Source of the DNA: Methanomassiliicoccales archaeon
GTDB taxonomy: Archaea > Thermoplasmatota > Thermoplasmata > RBG-16-68-12 > SOIM01
Direction: 5' to 3'
Assembly: GCA_030593295.1 (NCBI GenBank)
Contig: JAUVHO010000017.1
Coordinates: 1 to 40,192, forward strand
DNA: 40,192 nucleotides
Below the pieces are notes generated by a model. The model made no database searches. It worked only from the letters and a program-made list of their open reading frames with translations, and was not told the origin of the DNA. Each line of letters starts with the position of its first letter. Within the stretch, counting starts at the first letter, position 1. The position numbers and the translations under genes were made by a program. Positions 8,335 to 16,406 of the stretch are shown here, piece by piece.

Positions 8335-10338
8335 TTAGATTCTCATTCCTGTCAGGAAGCCCTCTCTGATGGCCTGGGTCTGGTTCCTCGGTGCTGCCGA
8401 GTCCCCGATGAGGTACATCTCTTCACAGAAGTCGTACAACTGGAAGAACAGGCTGTCATTGGACACCATCGTTGCGATTACCACCGTATCGGCAGGAATC
8501 GTCTGCTCCCCCTCGGCCGTTATGATCTTGACCCCTTCGTCCTTGATCTTCTTCACCCTGGCGCTGGTGAACTGCTGCACGTTGCCTTCTCGTAGCTTCT
8601 TCATGTACCGCCATCGATAGGATGCGTCTATGTCCATCCCGAGCTTCTTCTGCTCCCCGATGATCGAGATGTTGTGACCGCCCTTGTGAGCCAAGAACTG
8701 TGCCGTCGATACGCCCATTGCCGTACCGCCTATTATGACGATATTCTCACCCAATTCTGCCTTGCTCTCAACGACGTCCATGCAATTGACAACGAGTGGC
8801 TTGTCCGATCCCGGAATATAGTCGGCCTTGGGCGTCGCGCCAGTTGCCAGCACGATCGCACCGGGGGTTGGCAGTCCCGTATGAGGCCTGGGGAATATCT
8901 TGCGTGACGCCTTAGTGTTAAGTTCGAACTTGACTCCATATTTCTTGCATTGAGCCTCCAATTGCTTGATCGGCCGCATCAGTTCATCATCGCCGTAGGG
9001 ACCCATGGATGCAGTATAAGCCTGGCCACCTATGTGATCCTCCTTCTCGTATACGGTTACGTCATGACCTCTCTCGGCGGCGACCGCGGCGCACTGAAGT
9101 CCTCCAGGTCCGGCACCGATAATCGTAACGGTTCTCTTCTCGGGCGCTGGCTCGAAGCCATAGTATCCCCATTCCGGCTCCCCCTCATGCCCGAGATTTG
9201 GTCTCACCATACAAAGGATGGGTTGGTCCCTGAACAACCTGGTCAGGCAGAGATTGCATGCAGTGCATGGTATGATGTCCTGCTGTCGGTCCTCGGCTAT
9301 CTTGTTCGGCAAAGCAGGGTCGGCGATCATCGGTCTGCAGGCCTCCCAGAAGTCCAGGTTCCCAGCGGCTATCGCCGCCTCTGGATGTTCCGGTACGAAC
9401 AACCTGTACGCCATCACAACGGGCGCCTTGACGTGCTTCTTAACACGTTCTGCAATGTACAGCCAGCTGCCCATCTCACAGTCCCTGGTGATAACGGAAA
9501 TAGGAGACTCCTGCCAGCCTGCCGTAACGCTGTGGAAGTCCACACCCAGCTCATCTGCGATCTTGATGGTCTCAAGGCTCTCTTCTGGAGTGTTTCCACC
9601 TCTGTCGTCTATCAGTTCTTCCGCGCAAAGCCTGATCCCGACTGGGAAATCATTGCCCACTTCCTTCCGAATACCTTTCAGAATGTCGATCATGATCTTG
9701 GATCGTCCTCGGATGTCGCCACCGTACTCGTCCGTCCTCTTGTTGGTGAATTTTGAGACGAAATTGGCTATCAAGTAGCCCACGATGCCGGAGATCTCCA
9801 TCATGTCGTAACCGGCTTCCACGATCCTCCTAGCACCGTCGACGTGTTCCTGTACGCATTGCTGGATGTCATCAACTGACATCTCCCTGACGGGATGGAA
9901 GAGCGGTATCTTCTGATCAACGGCCGATGGCCCAGCACAATACTCCAGACCGACCCCACCGTATCTCCCACAGTGCATCAACTGGGCACATGAAAGCGAA
10001 TCGTTCTCCCGTATGACATCAGCGATCTTCTTCAAACCAGGTAGGAACTTGTCATCCCAGATGCCGGCCATCCCGACGTAACCTCTGGCCTCTCCTTTCT
10101 CGTCAGTATAAGCGCCTTGAGTTGTGACAATCCCAGAGCCGCCCTTGGCCTGGGCCTCCATGTAGGCTATTTCCTTGTCGGTGACGAAGCCTTCCCTGTC
10201 GCAGAAGTTAGTCTCTGTGGATGCGTACTTGATCCTGTTCTTTGCCTCCAGCTTCCCGATCTTACCTGGACTGAAAATATGCGGGTACTTCTCCTCTCCC
10301 GGTCTCATGGTTCCTCCTCCTCTTCCCCCGTTAGGCAA
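8335..10338 (-). CDS. NADH:flavin oxidoreductase / 2,4-dienoyl-CoA reductase-like protein (Old Yellow Enzyme + FAD/NAD domains); likely true start Met at about 10308
   Basis: OYE barrel (FSPGKIGKLEAKNRIKYAST...ISGIVGYLIANFVSKFTNKRTDEYGG), 4Fe-4S motif CTACNLCLTRLFRDQPILC, and GAGPGGLQCAAVAAERGHDVTVYEK. Confidence 0.92.
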   Translation of the reverse strand: MPNGGRGGGTMRPGEEKYPHIFSPGKIGKLEAKNRIKYASTETNFCDREGFVTDKEIAYMEAQAKGGSGIVTTQGAYTDEKGEARGYVGMAGIWDDKFLPGLKKIADVIRENDSLSCAQLMHCGRYGGVGLEYCAGPSAVDQKIPLFHPVREMSVDDIQQCVQEHVDGARRIVEAGYDMMEISGIVGYLIANFVSKFTNKRTDEYGGDIRGRSKIMIDILKGIRKEVGNDFPVGIRLCAEELIDDRGGNTPEESLETIKIADELGVDFHSVTAGWQESPISVITRDCEMGSWLYIAERVKKHVKAPVVMAYRLFVPEHPEAAIAAGNLDFWEACRPMIADPALPNKIAEDRQQDIIPCTACNLCLTRLFRDQPILCMVRPNLGHEGEPEWGYYGFEPAPEKRTVTIIGAGPGGLQCAAVAAERGHDVTVYEKEDHIGGQAYTASMGPYGDDELMRPIKQLEAQCKKYGVKFELNTKASRKIFPRPHTGLPTPGAIVLATGATPKADYIPGSDKPLVVNCMDVVESKAELGENIVIIGGTAMGVSTAQFLAHKGGHNISIIGEQKKLGMDIDASYRWRYMKKLREGNVQQFTSARVKKIKDEGVKIITAEGEQTIPADTVVIATMVSNDSLFFQLYDFCEEMYLIGDSAAPRNQTQAIREGFLTGMRI

Positions 10339-10362
10339 ATGATACGGATATATCTAACCTTT

Positions 10363-10581
10363 TCACTCGACCCTCTTGGGCCTGGTGTAGATGACCTTGA
10401 TGGTGTCCTCGAATCCGCTTATGCATTCGTTGCAGTCCTCATCGTTCTCGGTCTCGATGTCCTCGAGCCGGACCTCCATGCCAAGGGACTCGTACATCTC
10501 CACGGACTCGCTGATTCTCGGCTCGGTGGCGCTGAACATCCTCGTCCAGCCTTCCAGTTTCAGATCTTCCTCTCTCGTCAT
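10363..10581 (-). CDS. Conserved-looking small protein (72 aa) with a DCNECISGFEDTIKVIYTRP motif, function unknown
   Basis: ATG at 10581 in frame with ORF 10363..10638; located between two oxidoreductase genes with gaps of 24 and 10 nt. Confidence 0.7.
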   Translation of the reverse strand: MTREEDLKLEGWTRMFSATEPRISESVEMYESLGMEVRLEDIETENDEDCNECISGFEDTIKVIYTRPKRVE

Positions 10582-10591
10582 TTGAATCACA

Positions 10592-13087
10592 TCAGAACAG
10601 GTCGTCCAGTTCGTCGTTCCCTTCCGGTAACTTCCCATGGACCTGCAGGAATTGTTGGATCAGTTCGCTCTCCCTCTTGGTGTACATCTTGTCCTCTTCC
10701 CAGAGGAAGAACTTGGCGTTCTCCCTGGTTTGAAGCTGCTCGTTCAGAGCCCCTTGCATGTTCATCACACCTGAGATGTAGATTATCATCTTGCTCTCGT
10801 CCAGGAGCTGGAAGACGCCCTCTGAATCTGGCACGGCGGCGATGTTCTCCTCGGTGAGCTCGAGCCACTTCTCCGGCGGCAAGGGATTGCATCCGAGCGT
10901 CAACCTGAGATCGCATCTGAGACAGCGTTTCGCCTCTTCCATTGCTGAACTCTCATCATAACCGAGCTCGATCTGGCCAAAACCAGCTCTCTCTTCCATT
11001 GACAGGACCGGCATCTTGATCATTGGCTTGTCAGCGAAGCCTTCCTCTTTGCCGAGGTAGGGGTCTGGATCTTCTTTTTCCAGAAGCACTTCCTGGATGT
11101 TCCCGTTCCCACCCAAGTACTTGTCCATAGCCATTGCGGCCTTCTGGCCCAAGGCGATCGCATCGATGACGGATGCAGGTCCACTTACGACTTCACCGCC
11201 TGCGTAGACTCCCGGAACGTTAGTTTGAAGGGAACCTTCCTGCACCTTGATGCCGGGACCGACGGTCTCCACCCCGCTACCTTCCAGGAATGATAGATCT
11301 GTAGACTGGCCAATGGCCAGAAGCAAGTTGTCGGTTTCAATCGTTGTTGTCTCAGATTCGTCATACTTCGGGTTGAACCTGCCGTCTTCATCGAACACCG
11401 AGGTGCATCGTTTGAGCTCTATGCCAGTGATCTTTCCATCGGTCTCGATTATTCTCTTGGGGCCCCATGATACGTTGATCTTGACACCTTCTTCGATCGC
11501 CTGCTCAATCTCGTGTCCAAAAGCTGGCATCTCTTCCCTGGACTCCAGACAAGCGAGTTGGATCTCCGTCGCACCCAGGCGCAAAGCGGTGAGAGCTACG
11601 TCCATGGCAACGTTCCCGCCGCCGATCACGACCGATCTGCCTTCGAGCTTGATGTCCTTGCCCATCCTCACATCCTTCAAGAAATCCAATCCCCAGAGAA
11701 CGCCTGGTAGATCAGAGCCTTCGAGCGGAATCCTCTTGCTCAGCTGGCCGCCAACGCCTATGAAGATCGCATCAAATCCCTGGTTCTTCAGGTCCTGGAA
11801 GGTAATGTCCTTTCCAATGGCAGTGTTGGCCTTGAACTCCACACCGAACCCGGCAATGGTATCGATGTCCTTCTGCAGCGTCTCCATAGGGAGCCTGTAT
11901 TCAGGGAATGCGTATCTCATCATCCCGCCGAACTCGGGAAGCGACTCGTATATCGTAACGGAATGTCCTTTTCTCTGGAGGTAGTAACCGGCCGAAAGTC
12001 CAGATGGTCCAGATCCGATGACGGCGACCTTCTTTCCCGTAGGAGTTGGTGTCAGAATGAGTGATTTCCAGGCATCGTTGTCCTGTTCTGTAGCGAATCT
12101 CTTCAGAGCGCATATTGCGATGGGTTCGTTCACCTCGTTCCTGGTACATTCGGTCTCGCAAGGATGGAAGCATACGTTCCCCAATGAATAGACGATGGGA
12201 GTGCTTTCCCTTACCACAGCAGCAGCTTCAGCGTGCCTTCCCTGAGAGACCAGGTAGTTGATCCTGGGCACATCGGTCGCAACCGGACATTCTCCTATGC
12301 ACGGGACGAGGTCCCTTTCCCTGTCCGATATCACCTTCTTGTCGGTCAGCGCCCCGGTAGGGCAGACTTCTACACAGGCACCGCAGAACTTGCAGTTCGA
12401 TTCCTTCAACGTGGGAGCCGCCGGACCCACGACAAAGGCACCATCACGATAAGTTGAGCCAAGTGCGCCAACTCCTCTCAGATCGTTGCACGCCCTGACG
12501 CACCGGTTGCACCCGATGCATATGTTGTAGTCCCTCTTGTACAACGGCTCATCTTCGACGACTGGCCTGTCCTTGGGGACATAGCGCGGGGTATCCTCTC
12601 TGATGCCCACGTAGGCGGCGACCTTCTGTATCTCGCACTTCCCGAGCTCGGGACAGCATCTCTCGTTCACGGGCACGTTCAAGGAGCACGGTTCCCGGCT
12701 GCATCCTTCCACCTGAGCACACAATAAGCAAGCGTGAGGATGGTCCTTCATTATCTCCATCAGGTTCTCCTGCCGCTTGTCCCGGACGCTCTGGGTGTTG
12801 GTATGTACGATCATCCCTTCAGAGACGGCACTGACGCAAGACTGTTTGAGCTCATCCTCGCCCTGAATCTCCACCAGACATAACCTGCAACCCTCATACT
12901 CACGGGGTTCTCCTTCCATCTTCTCGCTGCCCCAGTAAACGAAATCTCCGCCCTTCATGCCCTTCCCAGGGGGCAGATCCGGATGGGAGCACAGAGTGGG
13001 AATGTAGATCTCAGCCGACCTCGCGGCTTCTAGAATGGTAGTGTTCTCGGGAACTTCCACAGGAACATCATCGATGGTCAGTCTCAT
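10592..13087 (-). CDS. Fusion electron-transfer flavoprotein: NuoG-like 2Fe-2S/4Fe-4S N-terminus + GltD-type NAD(P)-binding FAD domain + small C-terminal domain
   Basis: MRLTIDDVPVEVPENTTILEAARSAEIYIPTLC...CRLCLVEI; CIGCNRCVRACNDLRG; CKFCGACVEVCPTGAL; VAVIGSGPSGLSAGYYLQRKGHSVTIYE; VVIGGGNVAMDVALTALRLGA; AGGEVVSGPASVIDAI. Confidence 0.92.
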   Translation of the reverse strand: MRLTIDDVPVEVPENTTILEAARSAEIYIPTLCSHPDLPPGKGMKGGDFVYWGSEKMEGEPREYEGCRLCLVEIQGEDELKQSCVSAVSEGMIVHTNTQSVRDKRQENLMEIMKDHPHACLLCAQVEGCSREPCSLNVPVNERCCPELGKCEIQKVAAYVGIREDTPRYVPKDRPVVEDEPLYKRDYNICIGCNRCVRACNDLRGVGALGSTYRDGAFVVGPAAPTLKESNCKFCGACVEVCPTGALTDKKVISDRERDLVPCIGECPVATDVPRINYLVSQGRHAEAAAVVRESTPIVYSLGNVCFHPCETECTRNEVNEPIAICALKRFATEQDNDAWKSLILTPTPTGKKVAVIGSGPSGLSAGYYLQRKGHSVTIYESLPEFGGMMRYAFPEYRLPMETLQKDIDTIAGFGVEFKANTAIGKDITFQDLKNQGFDAIFIGVGGQLSKRIPLEGSDLPGVLWGLDFLKDVRMGKDIKLEGRSVVIGGGNVAMDVALTALRLGATEIQLACLESREEMPAFGHEIEQAIEEGVKINVSWGPKRIIETDGKITGIELKRCTSVFDEDGRFNPKYDESETTTIETDNLLLAIGQSTDLSFLEGSGVETVGPGIKVQEGSLQTNVPGVYAGGEVVSGPASVIDAIALGQKAAMAMDKYLGGNGNIQEVLLEKEDPDPYLGKEEGFADKPMIKMPVLSMEERAGFGQIELGYDESSAMEEAKRCLRCDLRLTLGCNPLPPEKWLELTEENIAAVPDSEGVFQLLDESKMIIYISGVMNMQGALNEQLQTRENAKFFLWEEDKMYTKRESELIQQFLQVHGKLPEGNDELDDLF

Positions 13088-13136
13088 GGTATCCGAACCT
13101 CTGGAGGGAAACTCACGTCTCCCGATCGAACGAAAG

Positions 13137-13424
13137 TTACCAGGAATGTGTGATGGCGTGTGGCTCGCAGGCCTTGATGCAGGGCTCTTCTATCTCCTTG
13201 TCCACCGGCTTGCACGGGCCGCAGGTGTATTTGATCTTCCTCCTTTCTGCTTCGATCACTATCGGAATATCTGCATCGGACATTGGATCGAACGGGTCGC
13301 TGACCATCACGAGTATCTTTGAGGGACACGCTTCGACGCACTTGCCGCAGCTGTCGCACTTGTCTGTGTCGATAGTGATGTAGTACTCGCCCGAACCGTC
13401 CCTATACCCGTAATTGGCCTGCAT
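13137..13424 (-). CDS. Ferredoxin (4Fe-4S), probable electron donor for the adjacent reductase
   Basis: MQANYGYRDGSGEYYITIDTDKCDSCGKCVEACPSKILVMVSD...CGPCKPVDKEIEEPCIKACEPHAITHSW; ATG at 13424, 5 nt downstream of the preceding gene. Confidence 0.88.
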   Translation of the reverse strand: MQANYGYRDGSGEYYITIDTDKCDSCGKCVEACPSKILVMVSDPFDPMSDADIPIVIEAERRKIKYTCGPCKPVDKEIEEPCIKACEPHAITHSW

Positions 13425-13429
13425 TCCTC

Positions 13430-14311
13430 TCACCCTTGCTTCTGCGCCTTCTTCGCCAGAGCCTCTGCGAACAGAGCACCGCCCAGAGCACCCGCGATCT
13501 GGGTGTCCAGGTTGACGTCCAGTGCGGTCAGTCCGAGCTCCTTCTCGATCCTCTTGACGACACCGCTGTTCTTCGCTATTCCACCGGTGATGGCGAACTC
13601 CTTCTCGACTCCCAAGCGTTCCAGGAGGGTCACGACCCTGTGAGCCATTGCGGAGCAATAGGCTGCCAGGACCTTGTTCTTCGGCCAGCCTGCTCTCAAC
13701 AGACCAGTAGCCTCCGATTTCGCGAACACGACGCACGTGCTACTGACCGCCGGGGGTTCCTTCTCCACCTTGAACGACTCCTCGCCGACCTTCTCGATGT
13801 GAATGCCCAGCAGATCTGCGAAGACCTCCATTCCCCTGCCTGTGCCCGCTGCACATTTGTCGTTCATGAGGAACGCTGTAACTTTGCCCTTCTCGTCCGT
13901 CCTGATCGCCTTGCAGTCCTGTCCGCCCATGTCCAGAACGGTCCTCACAGTGGGGCCGTACATGTAATTGGCACCTCGTCCGTGGCAAGCGATCTCGGTT
14001 ATCGCCCTGTCCGCGAAAGGTACGTTCACCCTGCCGTATCCAGTACCAACGACATATTGGATCTTCTCCAAGTCAAGTCCGGTGTCCTCGAGCGCCCAGT
14101 TCATCGCGTTCCTCGCACTGTCGGGGCTGTTGGAACCCGTTCTCATATTGCTGTAAGCGAAAAGCTTGCTGTCTAGCGTTATGACCGCCTGTGAACTGAC
14201 CGAGCCAACGTCGACACCGGCCGTGATGAATTCGGCATCCTTCCAGTCCATCTCGGGGTCCTTCCAATTGTATTCCTTCCATCTCCAATACTCAGAATCT
14301 TCTGTTGCCAT
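13430..14311 (-). CDS. Benzoyl-CoA reductase-type ATPase subunit (BcrA/BadF/BzdP-Q family)
   Basis: ITAGVDVGSVSSQAVITLD, GTGYGRVNVPFADRAITEIACHGRGANYM, LDMGGQDCKAIRTDEKGKV, NDKCAAGTGRGMEVFA, STCVVFAKSEATGLL: ASKHA activator fold with both Fe-S-ligand Cys positions. Confidence 0.9.
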   Translation of the reverse strand: MATEDSEYWRWKEYNWKDPEMDWKDAEFITAGVDVGSVSSQAVITLDSKLFAYSNMRTGSNSPDSARNAMNWALEDTGLDLEKIQYVVGTGYGRVNVPFADRAITEIACHGRGANYMYGPTVRTVLDMGGQDCKAIRTDEKGKVTAFLMNDKCAAGTGRGMEVFADLLGIHIEKVGEESFKVEKEPPAVSSTCVVFAKSEATGLLRAGWPKNKVLAAYCSAMAHRVVTLLERLGVEKEFAITGGIAKNSGVVKRIEKELGLTALDVNLDTQIAGALGGALFAEALAKKAQKQG

Positions 14312-14314
14312 TTC

Positions 14315-15094
14315 CTAGCCCCCCTTTGCCTTCTTCTGGGCCACAAGAGCCGCTCCCAGTGCCCCCACGAAATCGGGGTCATCCGGGACATTAATGTCCA
14401 TATTGAGATCCCTCTTCAAGGATTCAACGAACCCGATGTTCTTGGCGAGTCCGCCGATCAGAGTAACGTCCTTCTCTATCGAGAGCCTTCTCACCATCGA
14501 GGAGATCCTGCTCGCAATCGCATCGTGGATCGCTCTTGCTATGTCCTCTTTGGATGTCTTGGAATGAACGAGTGATACGACCTCTGATTCTGCGAACACG
14601 GCACACTGAGCGTTCATCGGTGTCTCCTTGGTTGATTTCAGGGAGAGTGGCCCCATCTCGGTGACGGGTATCTCCAGAGCTCTCGCCATTGCCTCTGTGA
14701 AAGCTCCTGCACCTGCCGCACACTTCTCGTTGATGACGAAGTCCAGGACCCTTCCGTTCTCGTCGCTTCTGAGGGCCCTTCCCTCTTCTGCACCAACCTC
14801 GATGATGGTCCTAGAACTCGGAAACAGGGATATCGCCCCCCTTGCCGCGGCCCCGACCTCGGTGACCTCGGTGTTCCTGAAGTCGACCTCCTTCTTGCCG
14901 GCTCCTGTTGAAGTAATGTGCTTGAGGTCTTCCTTCTGGATGCCGGCGTTCTCAAGCGCGCTGTTGAAAGCGTTGTTGGCCGCCTCATCCAGGTCAAAGC
15001 CCGTGGGTGCCATTCCCTTGCCCTTGATCTCGCCGTCGTCAAGGATAACGACCTTCACGAACTTGGCGCCCATATCAATTCCTGCAACGTACAT
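14315..15094 (-). CDS. Second benzoyl-CoA reductase-type ATPase subunit (BcrD/BadG/BzdP-Q family)
   Basis: MYVAGIDMGAKFVKVVILDDGEIKGKGMAPTGFDLDEAANNAFNSALENAGI, STGAGKKEVDFRNTEVTEVGAAARGA, NEKCAAGAGAFTEAMARALEI, NAQCAVFAESEVVSL. Confidence 0.9.
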   Translation of the reverse strand: MYVAGIDMGAKFVKVVILDDGEIKGKGMAPTGFDLDEAANNAFNSALENAGIQKEDLKHITSTGAGKKEVDFRNTEVTEVGAAARGAISLFPSSRTIIEVGAEEGRALRSDENGRVLDFVINEKCAAGAGAFTEAMARALEIPVTEMGPLSLKSTKETPMNAQCAVFAESEVVSLVHSKTSKEDIARAIHDAIASRISSMVRRLSIEKDVTLIGGLAKNIGFVESLKRDLNMDINVPDDPDFVGALGAALVAQKKAKGG

Positions 15095-15095
15095 C

Positions 15096-16394
15096 TCATA
15101 TCACCCCAAGGGTCTCCATGAAAGTGTCCATCTTTCCCATCGTGCCAGCTTCATCGAATTCCCTCTCGTCTCCCATATTGCCTTCGAAGACCAGGACCGG
15201 ATATCCGGCGGCCTGCAACGCAAGCCTGTTCTCTGCGATCCCAAGGGACAGGCCCTCACAGCCCCTGTTGTAATGGAGCATGACGCCGTCGAGCTTCCAT
15301 TCCTTTGCTATCCTGACCATCATGTCGCTCTTGAGCTGCGGATGGTAGAAATGCTGCCACTCGGGTTTGGCCAGGTTCCATTTGACGAGTTCTTCGATCG
15401 CCTTTTCCCTGGTGTTGATCGTGACGCCTTTCTCCATCGGTGTGGTCTTGGCTCCCCATGAACCGTCCTCCTTGTCCTCCCAAAGCCCGGTCAGACCGAA
15501 GGTGTAGAGAGAACCTATGGAAATGCATCCGAACTTCTCCAGATACCTGAAGACCTTGAGGAATCCCCACGGCGGCTGGGTGTCGCTCATTACTCTGGTC
15601 TTCTCATTGGCTATAGCGGCGATCCCTCTGTTCACCCTGTCCTGGACCTCCACCAAGAGTCTGTCCATGAAGTCAGCGTACTCCTTCTTGGCCTTGCTGA
15701 GAACGCCGAAAACGTACAGGGAGTACATCGATTTCTCGTCCAAGGGCGCGGGCACGGCCTTGTTCAGCTCGCATATCTTTGCCCAGGTACTGGTAAGGCG
15801 GAACTCTGACTTGACCGCCTCGATAAGCTTGTTGTCGTCATAGGTCCTTCCGGTCGTCTCGACCAACCAGTCGATGCCGTCCAGGAGCTGCCCTGCGACG
15901 TACTGGACCTTGTTGTCGTTCATTTCATCGAATGCTCCAACCCCGACATCGACCACGAATGACGGAACGCCGCCCTCCAGCTCGGAGGCCACCTGATACC
16001 ACTTGGCATGGCTGCAACAGATGTGGTCCTGCCAGATGAAGTCGGGTTTCGGGAAAGGTCCGCCGAATGTGAACTTGTTCAGGAGGATAGATCCCCAGTA
16101 GTTCCGCATGTATGAACACAGGTCCCTTGCATAGCCTGCCGCCTCGGCTGCTTCCAGGCACTGCTTCGAGAACTTCTTGTCAAAAGCCGTTGATGCGCCG
16201 TAAGGCTCCCCGGTCAGCGGGTAAACGTCATCGCCCAGGCCGTAAGGCACAGCATCGAACGACCATGCACCGCCGGCCCATCTCAGTCCTCCGGTCTCGT
16301 TGGCGTTCTTGTAGTCCTCATAATACTTGAATCTCAGCTGCTTGGCCTCTTCCCAGCACTTCAGGGGTTCTGTTGGATATTTGTCTTCTGCCAT
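15096..16394 (-). CDS. Benzoyl-CoA reductase / 2-hydroxyacyl-CoA dehydratase catalytic subunit, BcrB/BadE/BzdO-like
   Basis: Cys-containing blocks [28 protein letters not shown] and [44 protein letters not shown]. Confidence 0.88.
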   Translation of the reverse strand: MAEDKYPTEPLKCWEEAKQLRFKYYEDYKNANETGGLRWAGGAWSFDAVPYGLGDDVYPLTGEPYGASTAFDKKFSKQCLEAAEAAGYARDLCSYMRNYWGSILLNKFTFGGPFPKPDFIWQDHICCSHAKWYQVASELEGGVPSFVVDVGVGAFDEMNDNKVQYVAGQLLDGIDWLVETTGRTYDDNKLIEAVKSEFRLTSTWAKICELNKAVPAPLDEKSMYSLYVFGVLSKAKKEYADFMDRLLVEVQDRVNRGIAAIANEKTRVMSDTQPPWGFLKVFRYLEKFGCISIGSLYTFGLTGLWEDKEDGSWGAKTTPMEKGVTINTREKAIEELVKWNLAKPEWQHFYHPQLKSDMMVRIAKEWKLDGVMLHYNRGCEGLSLGIAENRLALQAAGYPVLVFEGNMGDEREFDEAGTMGKMDTFMETLGVI

Positions 16395-16406
16395 CTTTCT
16401 ACCTCC

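Noticed and set aside
8950-9756. 268-aa plus-strand ORF opposite the OYE gene
   Set aside because: Shadow ORF; the minus strand clearly encodes the OYE/dienoyl-CoA reductase motifs.
10117-10857. 246-aa plus-strand ORF
   Set aside because: Spans antisense of three well-supported minus-strand genes and has low-complexity Arg/Pro-rich translation.
13436-14176. 246-aa plus-strand ORF opposite the ATPase subunit
   Set aside because: Shadow of a conserved ASKHA ATPase gene.
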